Counted from the first letter of the stretch, positions 11,677-21,739 are shown. The stretch: 64,000 nt of DNA from Photorhabdus bodei (GCF_003287735.1 NZ_NSCM01000015.1:1-64000), one strand, 5' to 3'. Made by a program: numbers and translations. The notes: a model not told the origin generated them from the letters alone.

Positions 11677-11949
11677 TTAGAATTTAAAAGTCCCCCCAAT
11701 ACGGTAACTCTTATCTTCAAAAGATGGCTGTCCACCAGACTGTATAATTTGTCTATCTTGGTTTGAGATATCTCTGTAAATATCAGGAATAGAATGTATA
11801 TTATCTACTTTAACTTCACTGCCTGAAACTATATCCTTGATATTACATTCAAAATAACCACAGGTTGAAATATAGCTATCAGTAAGCCGTGGCATGGAAC
11901 ATCCCGTAACTACAAATATTGATAATAAAGCAATGAGAAATTTATTCAT
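11677..11949 (-). CDS. Small putative lipoprotein (90 aa)
   Basis: No family recognised. MNKFLIALLSIFVVTGC is a short type II signal peptide with lipobox VTGC (Cys17). The mature region is 74 residues and ends RIGGTFKF, a strand-like aromatic ending. A good ribosome binding site (AAGGAT) precedes the ATG. It is co-directional with the neighbouring lipoprotein 47 bases downstream, so the two are probably co-transcribed. Function unknown. Confidence 0.6.
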   Translation of the reverse strand: MNKFLIALLSIFVVTGCSMPRLTDSYISTCGYFECNIKDIVSGSEVKVDNIHSIPDIYRDISNQDRQIIQSGGQPSFEDKSYRIGGTFKF

Positions 11950-12021
11950 TCTTAATATCCTTAAATTGCTGTATATTTTATAAAAATTTAACTTAAATGA
12001 AAAACCATATAAAAAGAGAGA

Positions 12022-12216
12022 TCATTTCTTATGATCGAGTAAATAATATCTACATATGCATTTTATCTTTCTGGCATTCCACGGAATATCAGAACAATAT
12101 CCCCCCAGAGAGAAATATATATTCTTATCGCTAGGAAAAACCTGCTTTATTGGTGAACCATTAACACCAAAGAGTAACAGGCTAGATAAAAAACATGAAA
12201 TAATTAATATTTTCAT
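12022..12216 (-). CDS. Small putative secreted protein (64 aa)
   Basis: No family recognised. It begins with a signal-peptide-like MKILIISCFLSSLLLFGVNGS, probably cleaved after NG or GS, and leaves a mature part of about 44 residues with three cysteines. No convincing ribosome binding site is seen, so it may be weakly expressed or not a gene. It shares strand, AT-richness and export signal with the two lipoprotein genes downstream. Confidence 0.4.
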   Translation of the reverse strand: MKILIISCFLSSLLLFGVNGSPIKQVFPSDKNIYFSLGGYCSDIPWNARKIKCICRYYLLDHKK

Positions 12217-12294
12217 GTACTTAAAACTGGCTAATGAATATAAAGTTCTATCTTATAAGATACCAAAAGACATACAATGACTTTATTTGTTATA

Positions 12295-12516
12295 TTAACG
12301 GCTATCCTCTCCATCTTCCACATATTCCAATATATCTCCAGGTTGACACTGCAAATGCCTACAAATTTTTTCCAGCGTCTCGATACGGATACCTTTTATT
12401 TTGCCATTTTTCAGTAATGATAAATTTTGCTCAGTAATACCAATAATGGCAGCTAATTCTTTAGACTTTACTTTCCTTTTCGCTAAGATCACATCCAACC
12501 TTATTATAATACTCAT
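12295..12516 (-). CDS. XRE/Cro-CI-family small transcriptional regulator
   Basis: A 73-residue, one-domain helix-turn-helix protein of the YozG-like type. The HTH covers about residues 15-60 (KELAAIIGITEQNLSLLKNG as the recognition region), followed by the typical LEKICRHLQCQPGDILEY. It lies 8 bases downstream of a DUF2975 membrane-protein gene on the same strand. This pairing recurs in many bacteria, where the regulator and membrane protein are thought to form a functional unit. The DNA target is unknown; autoregulation is likely. Confidence 0.85.
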   Translation of the reverse strand: MSIIIRLDVILAKRKVKSKELAAIIGITEQNLSLLKNGKIKGIRIETLEKICRHLQCQPGDILEYVEDGEDSR

Positions 12517-12524
12517 GATGATTC

Positions 12525-13103
12525 TCAGATAAAATAACGTTGCTCATCGCTTATCTTCTTAGATTCACGCATAATTAAGCTAAATATCAGAAGGAATACA
12601 CCAAACATAATAATAAACAGAGATTCTGAATTAACTCCAAACGAAAAACTAAATACCCGTTGCCCTTTCACTAAATCCACAGATAACGCCATTCCTTGTA
12701 ACATATTAATCACAGGGTAGAGAAGTTGCTCTAGAATCATCAGGAAACCAATAATAAATGAAGCGGAAATATTACGGTTACTCCATATTTCACCTTTAGC
12801 AAACCGGAAAAACAGAATGCCAATTAATATATAAGATGACGTTGATATAATCCGAGGTATCGTATCCAACGAGATATAAAGCACCTGACTTAATAAAGAT
12901 TGCTTAAATCCTTTTGCAGTCAATGCCGGCATAAGATCGCTATACGCCTGAAGAACAGCCTGGCGAGTGGCATCATGCCATAACGACCAAGACGCAATAT
13001 GGAACCCAATATCACCAATTACCATAATGGAAGCAATAATAATAGCCAGAAAGCTGAGTAGCTTGATTCTGGGATTAGTTACAAACTCCTGTTTATCACA
13101 CAT
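12525..13103 (-). CDS. DUF2975-type integral membrane protein
   Basis: 192 residues with about four predicted membrane segments (near residues 14-36, 75-100, 115-135, 155-178) and a basic C-terminal tail. Layout and segment spacing fit DUF2975, whose members usually sit beside a small XRE regulator, as here. The start is preceded by an AT-rich promoter region. Function is unknown; a role in sensing membrane state for the adjacent regulator is inference. Confidence 0.7.
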   Translation of the reverse strand: MCDKQEFVTNPRIKLLSFLAIIIASIMVIGDIGFHIASWSLWHDATRQAVLQAYSDLMPALTAKGFKQSLLSQVLYISLDTIPRIISTSSYILIGILFFRFAKGEIWSNRNISASFIIGFLMILEQLLYPVINMLQGMALSVDLVKGQRVFSFSFGVNSESLFIIMFGVFLLIFSLIMRESKKISDEQRYFI

Positions 13104-13640
13104 CTTGTGTCATTCCATATACATGTTTAACTAAACTGTCGCTAAAGTACTTTAAAAGTTATCGTATGACAATAATTTTTTATCACTAAATAGACAGAAC
13201 ACACGTCAAAGTAATCAATAAATCATAGCGATAATCATTGAAAACTATCATTAATTTATTGATAGAAAAAGAAAAAAGTCATCATTTACCTGAATATCTT
13301 CAAACAGTATATGTTATTTGGTCACTGTTCTATTATCCTGCCATCACATGGTTTACCGCGATAGTTTGTTGTGAAGATTGTATGACAAATACAGAACGGT
13401 TTACTCCGGGTGCCTTTCAAAGCCCACGCAATGCCGGTCAATTTCAATACAGAGTGAATCGAAAATAATGGCTCAAAATGAACCTGATATCAGATTTTAA
13501 CCAATCCCCTCATCAACACTGAAAATCAATAAGAATAATTGATGTAATGCTTTTGCGATGCTGGAGATTCGTGTTTCTGCGCAACGGCAAGAAAGTGTAA
13601 GCGCGAGGAAAAGCGTTACCCCGTATCAGCAAAAAATATA
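13104..13640. other. Gene-poor region upstream of the DUF2975 gene
   Basis: No intact gene found. A plus-strand frame at 13238-13468 contains a short hydrophilic tail from the ATG at 13383 (MTNTERFTPGAF) but has no recognisable domain and no clear ribosome binding site. The stretch borders degraded fimbrial sequence and is probably remnant DNA. Confidence 0.4.
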
Positions 13641-13718
13641 GAGGTCAAACTAGTTAAGTGTGGTCCTCAATATGGAACCGCAGTAGGCAAAAAATTCACT
13701 CCTAATACTGCAATTGAG

Positions 13719-14084
13719 ATGAATGTTTTTGGACAGGCCATTGATACAGCTAAGAAGATATTTAATGCCAACTCTGCCGCTACCGCAGGGATGATTGATC
13801 CGTCTCTGTGGGATAACGGGATCCCGGCCTTTTTGATGAACTACACTGTCAACGGTTCGGAAGAACGTTATGACGGTCAGGGAAACTGGGGAGGATCACG
13901 TTCCCGTAATCTGTTTGCTTCTTTTCGTAACGGGTTGAATCTGGGGCCGTGGCGTCTGCGCAGTACGCAAACTTACATCTACAATCGTCAGCGCAACGAG
14001 GGCACCTCCGGTTTTTCCTCGCCGGCACAGACCCAATGCACCACCAAAAGCGAAGTTAGCCCCGATAGTGAAAGAGCGATGTGA
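13719..14084 (+). pseudogene. Fimbrial usher (FimD/PapC-type) fragment
   Basis: Residues from about 28 to 100 match the N-terminal part of outer-membrane ushers: MIDPSLWDNGIPAFLMNY, then a Gly/Ser/Arg-rich strand, then LFASFRNGLNLGPWRLRSTQTY, as in FimD-like proteins. A whole usher is over 800 residues; this frame has 121 and ends in unrelated sequence. The first 27 residues (MNVFGQAIDTAKKIFN) are not usher-like and read on from an open upstream frame, so the fragment looks fused to something else. Together with the signal-peptide fragment downstream it marks a deleted chaperone-usher operon. Confidence 0.8.
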
Positions 14085-14111
14085 ACAGATGAGTAATTTG
14101 GAGAGAGAAGG

Positions 14112-14279
14112 ATGTTAAACACTGAACGTTTGTGGGGCGGTCATGCAGCAAACCCCGCCTCAACTATCATGGGGCTGGGGGCGTCACTGCTCTTTTTATT
14201 GACCGCATTACCCCTCCAGGCGGCCGTCGCGGTCATTTCCGTATGGTCGGATGTTAACTTCGTCGACCCATCGGCTTAG
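14112..14279 (+). pseudogene. Truncated fimbrial adhesin/secreted protein (signal peptide remnant)
   Basis: A 55-residue frame, 27 bases after the usher fragment, with a basic/hydrophobic export signal (IMGLGASLLFLLTALPLQAAVA) and a stop a few residues into the mature part (DVNFVDPSA). A ribosome-binding GAGAGAAGG precedes the ATG. Tip adhesin genes often follow ushers in fimbrial operons, so this is read as the 5' remnant of one. Alternatively it is a chaperone start. Confidence 0.55.
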
Positions 14280-14287
14280 TTATTACT

Positions 14288-14319
14288 CTTGTTGCAGCGC
14301 CTACTGGCGCTGCAACAAG
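14288..14319. terminator. Perfect 14-bp hairpin after the fimbrial remnants
   Basis: CTTGTTGCAGCGCC and its exact complement GGCGCTGCAACAAG flank a TACT loop. There is no T tract on either side, so it may be a rho-assisted terminator of the old fimbrial operon or a mobile-element end. Confidence 0.6.
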
Positions 14320-14410
14320 CTAGCCGACAACCCCAGATAAGTTGAATGACTCCTTATAGAGTGATTAATTTGATGAAGCTTGGACAAATCAGAGTCATTA
14401 ATACAACGAA

Positions 14411-15265
14411 TCAAACCAATGCCCCATAAATCGTCAGTAAGGCAACGACAACAATGATAGAAAAAGTCACCTTTTTCGCCAATATCACCGCTGCAACAGG
14501 CGTTTGAATTGAATCAAGATGAGGCCCGCGACTTAATGAAAACTGAGCAAGCTGACAGAGCACTTTATATTGTGAAGTTCTTAAATCACTAAGAGAAGCA
14601 ACCCACGCCGGTAAAGCCCGTTCACCATGCCCTAATAAAGCATAGGCAACGCCAGCCAGACGAGCAGGAACCCAATCCAACCAATGCAACAAGCTGTCAA
14701 CACCAGATTGCGCTCGCTGAACCGAAGTACCATATTGCGCTAACCATCCCTGATAAGCTCTCAAAAAACCATATCCCATCAAAACAACCGGACCTAATTT
14801 ACCCGCTACAATCAACCAAAAAATCGGTGCCAAATAATAGCGAAAATTTATCCATAGCAACGCGTTTTGTATCTCTCGCAACATATTCTCTTTGCTGGCA
14901 TCAGCGGGTAAACCATGAATAATTGCGAGACGCGTAAGATATTCCCTTTGTTGTTCCCTATCATCCTGATGAACAGTACGAAAATATTCACGATAGTCAT
15001 GCCGTAAGCGCCCCGCTCCGATGCACAGCAAACAAATGAACACCCATAACACCAGTTCAAGAACACCGAACATAAAATCATTTAATATTTCAATCAATAC
15101 CCATGTAATCAGCATGACTACTAACGTCATTAAAAGGCTTTTCCATAACGAAAAGGATTTCATACCGGTAAATAATGGCTCAAGACGGTGCTCCAATTGC
15201 CAATGGTCACCCATTTTAAAAACTCGTTCCCACGCCAACACTAACAACAGTATAAAGAGAGTCAT
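14411..15265 (-). CDS. ampE: AmpE, inner-membrane regulatory protein of beta-lactamase induction
   Basis: AmpE is a polytopic inner-membrane protein co-transcribed with ampD in enterobacteria and implicated in sensing for ampC induction. The start chosen, MTLFILLLVLAWERVF at 15265, matches the E. coli start and gives 284 residues, the E. coli length. It overlaps the stop of the ampD tail (ATGA). Membrane segments are visible near residues 1-18, 45-85, 145-175 and at the C-terminus. The partner ampD is truncated upstream, so how ampE is now transcribed is unclear. Confidence 0.9.
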   Translation of the reverse strand: MTLFILLLVLAWERVFKMGDHWQLEHRLEPLFTGMKSFSLWKSLLMTLVVMLITWVLIEILNDFMFGVLELVLWVFICLLCIGAGRLRHDYREYFRTVHQDDREQQREYLTRLAIIHGLPADASKENMLREIQNALLWINFRYYLAPIFWLIVAGKLGPVVLMGYGFLRAYQGWLAQYGTSVQRAQSGVDSLLHWLDWVPARLAGVAYALLGHGERALPAWVASLSDLRTSQYKVLCQLAQFSLSRGPHLDSIQTPVAAVILAKKVTFSIIVVVALLTIYGALV

Positions 15266-15389
15266 TCTTTCTGCTCCTGTAACAATTGCTGGTAATGTGT
15301 CCAATCGAAATAAAGTCCCAGATCAATTTTTCTTCCCAGAACAACATCATTATAGCCAGTGATATGCTCTTTTATATCCAGCCCTTCCT
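15262..15389 (-). pseudogene. ampD: AmpD C-terminal remnant
   Basis: The minus strand upstream of ampE encodes about 40 residues, ending ITGYNDVVLGRKIDLGLYFDW...QEQKE and a TGA that overlaps the ampE start. This aligns with the AmpD C-terminus (family: ITGH-DIAPGRKTDPG-FDW). The rest of ampD is gone: the frame runs into ERIC copy 2 at 15391. The zinc-ligand His in the GH position is Tyr here. AmpD is the cytosolic anhydromuramoyl-peptide amidase used in murein recycling, so this locus no longer supplies it. Confidence 0.85.
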
Positions 15390-15390
15390 A

Positions 15391-15513
15391 TATACCCGTT
15401 ATCTTTCAAGTTGCCTCTTTATTGGCGGCACTCATCCCGGTCACATAGTTATCCATGCTCCCGGAGATTCGTTCCCTTGCCGTCGCGATGCATCTTGAAA
15501 TCCATAGGGTATA
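15391..15513 (+). repeat. ERIC element, copy 2
   Basis: Starts TATACCCGTTATC and ends CCATAGGGTATAA, with the central palindrome slightly shortened (CATCCCGGTCACATAG...CTCCCGGAGATTC). It abuts the point where the ampD coding sequence ends. Confidence 0.9.
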
Positions 15514-15537
15514 AATCATTATGTCAGTACAACAAAA

Positions 15538-15594
15538 TTTTCCTGGAGACAAACTATTTTCCTGGAGACAAACTATTTTCCTGGAGACAAACTA
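15538..15594. repeat. 19-bp tandem repeat, three perfect units
   Basis: TTTTCCTGGAGACAAACTA is repeated three times without mismatch, between ERIC copy 2 and nadC. It may be a slippage product; no coding role seen. Confidence 0.95.
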
Positions 15595-15768
15595 ATACGA
15601 TGAATAACCAATAAAACGGTTGCTCACCCTGTGGGCACAAATCGTGTGAAAGAAATTTTCTAACTCAATTCATCATGCAACCACATTTTTTCCTTTCCTT
15701 AATCTAGATGATAAAACCAAGATAGTAGTTGTTCACTACACAACAGGGTAGCATGTTAAGATCATTAA

Positions 15769-16686
<918 letters not shown>

Positions 16687-16687
16687 T

Positions 16688-16814
16688 TATACCCGTCATC
16701 TTTCAAGCTGCCTCTTTGTTGGCTGCACTCACTCACCCCGGTCACATAGTTATCTATGCTCCCGGGGATTCGTTCCCTTGCCGTCGCGATCCATCTTGAA
16801 ATCCATAGGGTATA
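16688..16814 (+). repeat. ERIC element, copy 3 (tandem pair, first)
   Basis: Full-length element beginning TATACCCGTCATC directly after the nadC stop and ending CCATAGGGTATA. It shares its terminal TATA with the next copy, forming a head-to-tail dimer. Confidence 0.92.
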
Positions 16815-16938
16815 TACCCGTTATCTTTCAAGTTGCCTCTTTGTTGGCGGCACTTATCCCCCCGGTCACATAGTTATCCATGCTCCCGGGGATTCGCTCC
16901 CTTGCCGTCGCGATCCATCTTGAAATCCATTGGGTATA
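16811..16938 (+). repeat. ERIC element, copy 4 (tandem pair, second)
   Basis: Full-length element, same orientation as copy 3, overlapping it at TATA and ending CCATTGGGTATA. It differs from copy 3 at scattered positions (TTATC for CATC, GGCGGC for GGCTGC), so the duplication is not very recent. Confidence 0.92.
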
Positions 16939-17136
16939 GCAATAATGATATTGATGGTGGTGTAAATCAGCAATTAGTTACTCACAAATTTGCGAACACC
17001 ACCGTAAATATTTTTGCAAACCTTGCAATTCAGAAATTATTTTTCGAGTCAATTCCATAACCTTTATACATCCTGTTTCATTTTTTCCTCTTTCCTTCAT
17101 TCTCTATATCGCAATACCACAACACGGAGAAAGAAT

Positions 17137-17559
17137 ATGAAACAACAAGGATTTACTTTAATGGAGATCATGGTTGCCATTGCTATCATTTCCATCTTAA
17201 GTGCCATTGGTATTCCTAGTTATCAGGGATATATTCAGAAAGCCGCTTTAACAGATATATTACAAACTATTGTGCCTTACAAATCAGGTATAGAGCTTTG
17301 CAGTTTTGAAGCTGAAGATTTCATAGGTTGCAATACAGGAATACCATCAATTCCCAAAGGTCATAACAGCAGATATATCGGGAGTATTTCAGTTAAAAAT
17401 GGAGAAGTGATCATTAACGGGCAACAGAGTCTTAAAAATCTCAGCGTTACATTAAAGCCGATACAAAATACACAAACAGGTACAATTAAATGGAATAATA
17501 AATGTGAATCAACAAATAGTTCATTAAAGAGCCGTTGTCAGGAAATATTTGAATTTTAA
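17137..17559 (+). CDS. ppdD: Type IV major prepilin-like protein
   Basis: A type IV pilin with prepilin leader MKQQG and mature FTLMEIMVAIAIISIL (Glu5 present), so it should be cleaved by PpdD/GspO-type prepilin peptidase. 140 residues, against 146 in E. coli PpdD. Four cysteines (IELCSFEAEDFIGC and NNKCES...SRCQ) could give the C-terminal disulfide. The start at 17137 is chosen for the leader and the GGAGAAAG ribosome binding site. It is first in ppdD-hofB-hofC, as in E. coli. Whether a pilus is made depends on secretin and peptidase genes outside the window. Confidence 0.92.
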   Translation: MKQQGFTLMEIMVAIAIISILSAIGIPSYQGYIQKAALTDILQTIVPYKSGIELCSFEAEDFIGCNTGIPSIPKGHNSRYIGSISVKNGEVIINGQQSLKNLSVTLKPIQNTQTGTIKWNNKCESTNSSLKSRCQEIFEF

Positions 17560-17604
17560 TTCATTACTCTTATCAATACATATTTACACAGGAAGCAATC
17601 AATA

Positions 17605-19047
17605 ATGAACTCACTTTCAACGGCAGAAAACACATTGATGGAAAGAGAAATTCATGATATTTGTCAACGCCATCAATCTGTTGTAATAAAAAAAGATGAT
17701 AATACGATAACAATTGCCAGCAGCGAATTACCCAATGATGATTTATTATCAGCATTACGTTTTATTTCCGGATGTATTGTTAATGTAGAAATTTGGCCAC
17801 TGGCAAGGATCGAATCAGTATTACATCAAAATATTTCACTGAGTCATGTACCAGAGGAAAAATCCTCTCTATTACCACTTAAAGCTGATATCAATACAGA
17901 TGAAAATGATGCCCCCGTCATTCAACTTATTAATCAAACTTTATTAACTGCAATTCAACGGCGTGCATCCGATATTCATTTTGAACCCTTCCAACAGGGT
18001 TATCGTATCCGTATCCGGGTTGATGGCGCATTACACCTCTTGTCTTCGCCATCTCATCAAATGAATGCAAGCATTGCCGCACGCCTTAAAATAATGGCGA
18101 AATTGAATATTGCTGAAAAACGGTTACCTCAAGATGGACAATTTGATTGGTCTGACACCCGACACAACTATGCTATCCGTATGGCGACTTTGCCAACCAT
18201 ACACGGAGAAAAAGTTGTGCTTAGAATATTAAATACAATGCAGCAATTATCGTTAGATCAATTAGGTATTCCTGACCCATTATTGAATCAGCTCCGACAA
18301 AAACTCGCATTACCACAAGGAATGATTTTAGTGACTGGTCCAACGGGTAGTGGAAAAACCGTAACTTTATATAGCTGCTTACAATATCTGGATCAGAATA
18401 AAAAGAATATTTGTAGTGTAGAAGATCCCGTCGAGATCCCACTGAATGGCATTAATCAGACACAAACTAATAGCAAAATCGAGCTCAATTTTGCCAAAGT
18501 ATTACGGGCACTATTACGCCAAGATCCTGATGTCATTATGGTAGGAGAAATACGTGATGGCGAAACAGCCGAAATTTCAGTAAAAGCGGCACAAACAGGT
18601 CATTTGGTTCTTTCTACATTACATACTAATTCAACCATAGATACATTATCGCGCCTACAAAATCTGGGTATTTCAGGTTATATGGCCGCTTCTTGTATCA
18701 AATTAATTATCGCCCAACGACTTGTCAGAAAATTATGTCTTCATTGCCGCAAGCAACAAACAGAAGAAACCATTATTAACATTGAAAATAATTCTCTATT
18801 TATTAAGCAATGGTTAGCAGTTGGTTGTGAGCATTGTTTCTCCGGTTATTATGGCCGAACGGCTATTTATGAATTCTTAGAAATAACTTATGATATTCAA
18901 CAAATATTATCAGAACAGAATCCTAAAAATGTGCAAAAAACCATTATGGCTCAAAGAAAAGACACTTTACTTTCATCAGGTATTTTATTAGTGGAACAAG
19001 GTATCACGACATTAGAAGAAATTTATCAAGTCACAGGTCAGGAATAA
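17605..19047 (+). CDS. hofB: Type IV pilus/type II secretion assembly ATPase
   Basis: GspE/PilB-type hexameric ATPase that powers pilin polymerisation at the inner membrane. Visible in order: N-terminal domain, arginine-rich RRASDIHFEP, Walker A GPTGSGKTVTLY (about residues 244-255), Walker B/Asp box RQDPDVIMVGEIRDGETAE, His box TGHLVLSTLHTN, and a zinc tetracysteine (CLHCRK and CEHCFSGYYGR). 480 residues, slightly longer than E. coli HofB (461). It precedes hofC by 2 bases. No key residue missing. Confidence 0.94.
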   Translation: MNSLSTAENTLMEREIHDICQRHQSVVIKKDDNTITIASSELPNDDLLSALRFISGCIVNVEIWPLARIESVLHQNISLSHVPEEKSSLLPLKADINTDENDAPVIQLINQTLLTAIQRRASDIHFEPFQQGYRIRIRVDGALHLLSSPSHQMNASIAARLKIMAKLNIAEKRLPQDGQFDWSDTRHNYAIRMATLPTIHGEKVVLRILNTMQQLSLDQLGIPDPLLNQLRQKLALPQGMILVTGPTGSGKTVTLYSCLQYLDQNKKNICSVEDPVEIPLNGINQTQTNSKIELNFAKVLRALLRQDPDVIMVGEIRDGETAEISVKAAQTGHLVLSTLHTNSTIDTLSRLQNLGISGYMAASCIKLIIAQRLVRKLCLHCRKQQTEETIINIENNSLFIKQWLAVGCEHCFSGYYGRTAIYEFLEITYDIQQILSEQNPKNVQKTIMAQRKDTLLSSGILLVEQGITTLEEIYQVTGQE

Positions 19048-19049
19048 TA

Positions 19050-20249
19050 ATGAAAATTCATTATCTTTATAATTGGCAAGCAGTGAACAACAAAGGCGAA
19101 ATATCAAAAGGGAAATCACTATGTGATAACAGGAAAGTTTTATATCATCAGCTTATTCATTCTGGATTGCAACCTTATAATATAAAATGTGAAAAATTGA
19201 TATTTTATCATCAACAACAAATTGCCTACCGTTTGAATTTCATTCGTCAATTGGCAACACTATTATCATCAGGAATGCCATTACTGAATTGCCTCAACAT
19301 TCTTATTCGAGAATGTGCTCATCCATTATGGCACTGTGTATTATTAGATATTAGCAAGAAAATTACCCGTGGAGAATCATTTTCCTCCTCATTAAAAAAT
19401 TATCCATTTCTATTCCCACCTTTATTTTGTCAACTTATTTCTGTTGGTGAATTAACCGGGCAATTAGAAGTCTGCTGTCAATTATTGGTTAAACAACAGG
19501 AGCAACAAGACAAGTTACAGAAGAAAATAGCAAAAGCACTACGTTATCCTCTGATTATTACCATTGTTGCCAGCATCATTATTTTATTGATGCTTATTTT
19601 TGTTTTACCTGAATTTGAACATATTTATCATTCATTTGATGCACAACTTCCTCTGCTCACCCGCAGTTTATTAATCACTTCCAACTGGCTGATTCAATAC
19701 GGTGGCTATGGTGTTATTGGATTAATTATACTGTTCCTATTTTATCTACAATTACGTCAACGCCATACAATATGGATTACTCGTGAAAAAAATCTAATGT
19801 TACGTTTACCCGTTATTGCAAAATTAATTAGTTGCCAGCAATTAGGACAACTTTTCCATATTCTGTTTATGACACAAAAAGCCGGCCTAACACTCACCGC
19901 AGGGTTAGACAGTGCTATTGCATCAATAAATCATCCGGTATTTCTGCAAGCGACTAAATTCTTACGAGCTCAAATTAATCAAGGGGTACCAATGAGCGAA
20001 ACACTGAAACAACAATCTTGTTTTCCTGCTCTGTGTCAGCAGTTTGTCAGTGTTGGTGAAGAATCTGGCAATCTGGAGCTATTATTAGGCAATCTCGCTA
20101 ATTGGTACCAACAACAAGCATTGGAGATTTCTGATAATATGACCCAGTTACTAGAACCAATACTTATAGTCATAATAGCAATTATTGTCGGTACGCTATT
20201 GCTCGCAATGTATTTACCCATTTTTCAACTGGGTACAATACTCACCTAA
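19050..20249 (+). CDS. hofC: Type IV pilus/type II secretion inner-membrane platform protein
   Basis: GspF/PilC family, 399 residues (about 400 in E. coli). Two repeated cytoplasmic GspF domains (FIRQLATLLSSGMPLLNCL near residue 65 and LGQLFHILFMTQKAGLTL near 270) each precede membrane segments (about 168-190, 215-240, 370-395). The motif SVGEESGNLELLLGNLANWY marks the second repeat. It forms the platform with which HofB interacts. It is the last gene of the pilin trio; guaC, which follows in E. coli, is replaced by coaE. Confidence 0.94.
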   Translation: MKIHYLYNWQAVNNKGEISKGKSLCDNRKVLYHQLIHSGLQPYNIKCEKLIFYHQQQIAYRLNFIRQLATLLSSGMPLLNCLNILIRECAHPLWHCVLLDISKKITRGESFSSSLKNYPFLFPPLFCQLISVGELTGQLEVCCQLLVKQQEQQDKLQKKIAKALRYPLIITIVASIIILLMLIFVLPEFEHIYHSFDAQLPLLTRSLLITSNWLIQYGGYGVIGLIILFLFYLQLRQRHTIWITREKNLMLRLPVIAKLISCQQLGQLFHILFMTQKAGLTLTAGLDSAIASINHPVFLQATKFLRAQINQGVPMSETLKQQSCFPALCQQFVSVGEESGNLELLLGNLANWYQQQALEISDNMTQLLEPILIVIIAIIVGTLLLAMYLPIFQLGTILT

Positions 20250-20340
20250 AGCAAAAATGATTCTGTCGCTTTGTCTCTAGGTCATCTGCCCCCTTTCGGT
20301 TACAATCCCGAAATAGTATCAAGTAATATTAAGGGATAGG

Positions 20341-20964
20341 ATGACTTATATTATTGCACTCACAGGTGGGATTGGCAGCGGTAAAACCACCATCGCCAAT
20401 GCTTTTGCAGCGCTTGGTGTTCCTCTTGTTGACGCAGATATTATTGCCAGAGAAGTCGTTGCTCCTGGAACGCCTGCCTTACAAACCATTTCAGAACACT
20501 TTGGTCATGACATATTGACACCCGATGGTAACCTTAACAGAGCGCTGTTACGCCAGAAAATATTCACAAACAATCAAGAAAAACAGTGGGTTAATCAACT
20601 TCTTCACCCTCTAATACATCAAGAAACCCGACGGCAATTAGAACAGATAACGGCACCTTATGTTATTTGGGTTATTCCATTATTAGTCGAAAATAATTTA
20701 AGGCATTTGGCGGATCGGATTTTAGTCGTTGACGTTTCACCTGAATTACAAATCAGCCGGGTAGCCACTCGTGATGGTATTAGCAACCAACAGGTTGAAA
20801 ATATTTTGGCTGCCCAGGCATCCCGTAGCGAGAGGCTGGCTTATGCCGATGACATTATCTCAAATCATGATAACGTACAGGCAATTGCTCCTCGTGTTGC
20901 CGAACTACATCAACAATATTTAAAGTTAGCTGGATCAGCCAGGCAGGATAATCATGATGAGTGA
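20341..20964 (+). CDS. coaE: Dephospho-CoA kinase
   Basis: CoaE phosphorylates the 3' hydroxyl of dephospho-CoA in the last step of CoA synthesis. P-loop GGIGSGKTT lies at residues 8-16, [13 protein letters not shown] follows, and [21 protein letters not shown] is the family's central strand. 207 residues (E. coli 206). The ATG follows AAGGGATAGG closely. The end overlaps the zapD start by 11 bases, so the two are translationally linked, as in E. coli. Confidence 0.96.
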   Translation: MTYIIALTGGIGSGKTTIANAFAALGVPLVDADIIAREVVAPGTPALQTISEHFGHDILTPDGNLNRALLRQKIFTNNQEKQWVNQLLHPLIHQETRRQLEQITAPYVIWVIPLLVENNLRHLADRILVVDVSPELQISRVATRDGISNQQVENILAAQASRSERLAYADDIISNHDNVQAIAPRVAELHQQYLKLAGSARQDNHDE

Positions 20965-21709
20965 CACAACTTCTACAATCATTTTTGAACACCCACTGAA
21001 TGAAAAAATGCGGGCATGGTTGAGAATTGAATCTTCTCTGCAACAACTCACCAGTCAACGCCATCTAGACTCACTAGCAAGCAGCCTCGCCTTCTTCCGC
21101 ACTGTGACTGAGCTACTTGAAGTGCTAGAACGAGGGGAAGTACGTTCTGAATTGCTAAAAGAGTTAGAACGCCAACAGGCAAAATTAAAACAATGGGCTG
21201 AAATACCCGATGTTGATATTAATATCGTCAATAGTTTCAGATTAAAATTGAAAGAGCGAGCTCTCGCATTAAGTAAAGCTCCACGGCTGGGACAATCCCT
21301 TAAAGAAGATAAAATTATCAGCCTGGTGCGCCAGCGTCTCAGTATTCCCAGTGGCTGTTGTGGTTTTGATCTACCCACCTTACATCTATGGCTTCACTTA
21401 CCACAATCAGAAAGAGATAAAATGGTCGCATTCTGGATTGATAGTTTGCTACCTCTCCAACAAGCCCTGGAAAGTATTTTAGAACTCATCCGCCAATCTG
21501 CTATTTTTCGTTCAGAAATCAGTAAAAACGGTTTCCATCAGAATACAGCAGAAGGCGCAGATTTACTAAGATTACGTTTGCCATTAACACCTTTATTGTT
21601 TCCCCAAATTTCCGGTCATAAGACCCGCTTTGCTATTCGTTTTTTACCATTAGATAGTGAAAAAGGCTCCGTGCCAGCTCATTTACCATTTGAATTGGCA
21701 TGCTGTTAA
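20954..21709 (+). CDS. zapD: Cell division protein ZapD
   Basis: ZapD (YacF) bundles FtsZ filaments at the division ring. The 251 residues show the family marks: [16 protein letters not shown] near the N-terminus, [35 protein letters not shown] and the C-terminal LPFELACC. The N-terminus is four residues longer than in E. coli; ATG codons at 20954 and 20957 are both possible. It overlaps coaE and precedes yacG, the conserved arrangement. Confidence 0.95.
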   Translation: MMSDTTSTIIFEHPLNEKMRAWLRIESSLQQLTSQRHLDSLASSLAFFRTVTELLEVLERGEVRSELLKELERQQAKLKQWAEIPDVDINIVNSFRLKLKERALALSKAPRLGQSLKEDKIISLVRQRLSIPSGCCGFDLPTLHLWLHLPQSERDKMVAFWIDSLLPLQQALESILELIRQSAIFRSEISKNGFHQNTAEGADLLRLRLPLTPLLFPQISGHKTRFAIRFLPLDSEKGSVPAHLPFELACC

Positions 21710-21739
21710 TATTACGAACTAATTATCAGGAAAATTATT

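Noticed and set aside
13238..13468. Plus-strand 76-codon frame
   Set aside because: Unrecognised, starts in AT-rich promoter DNA of the divergent DUF2975 gene.
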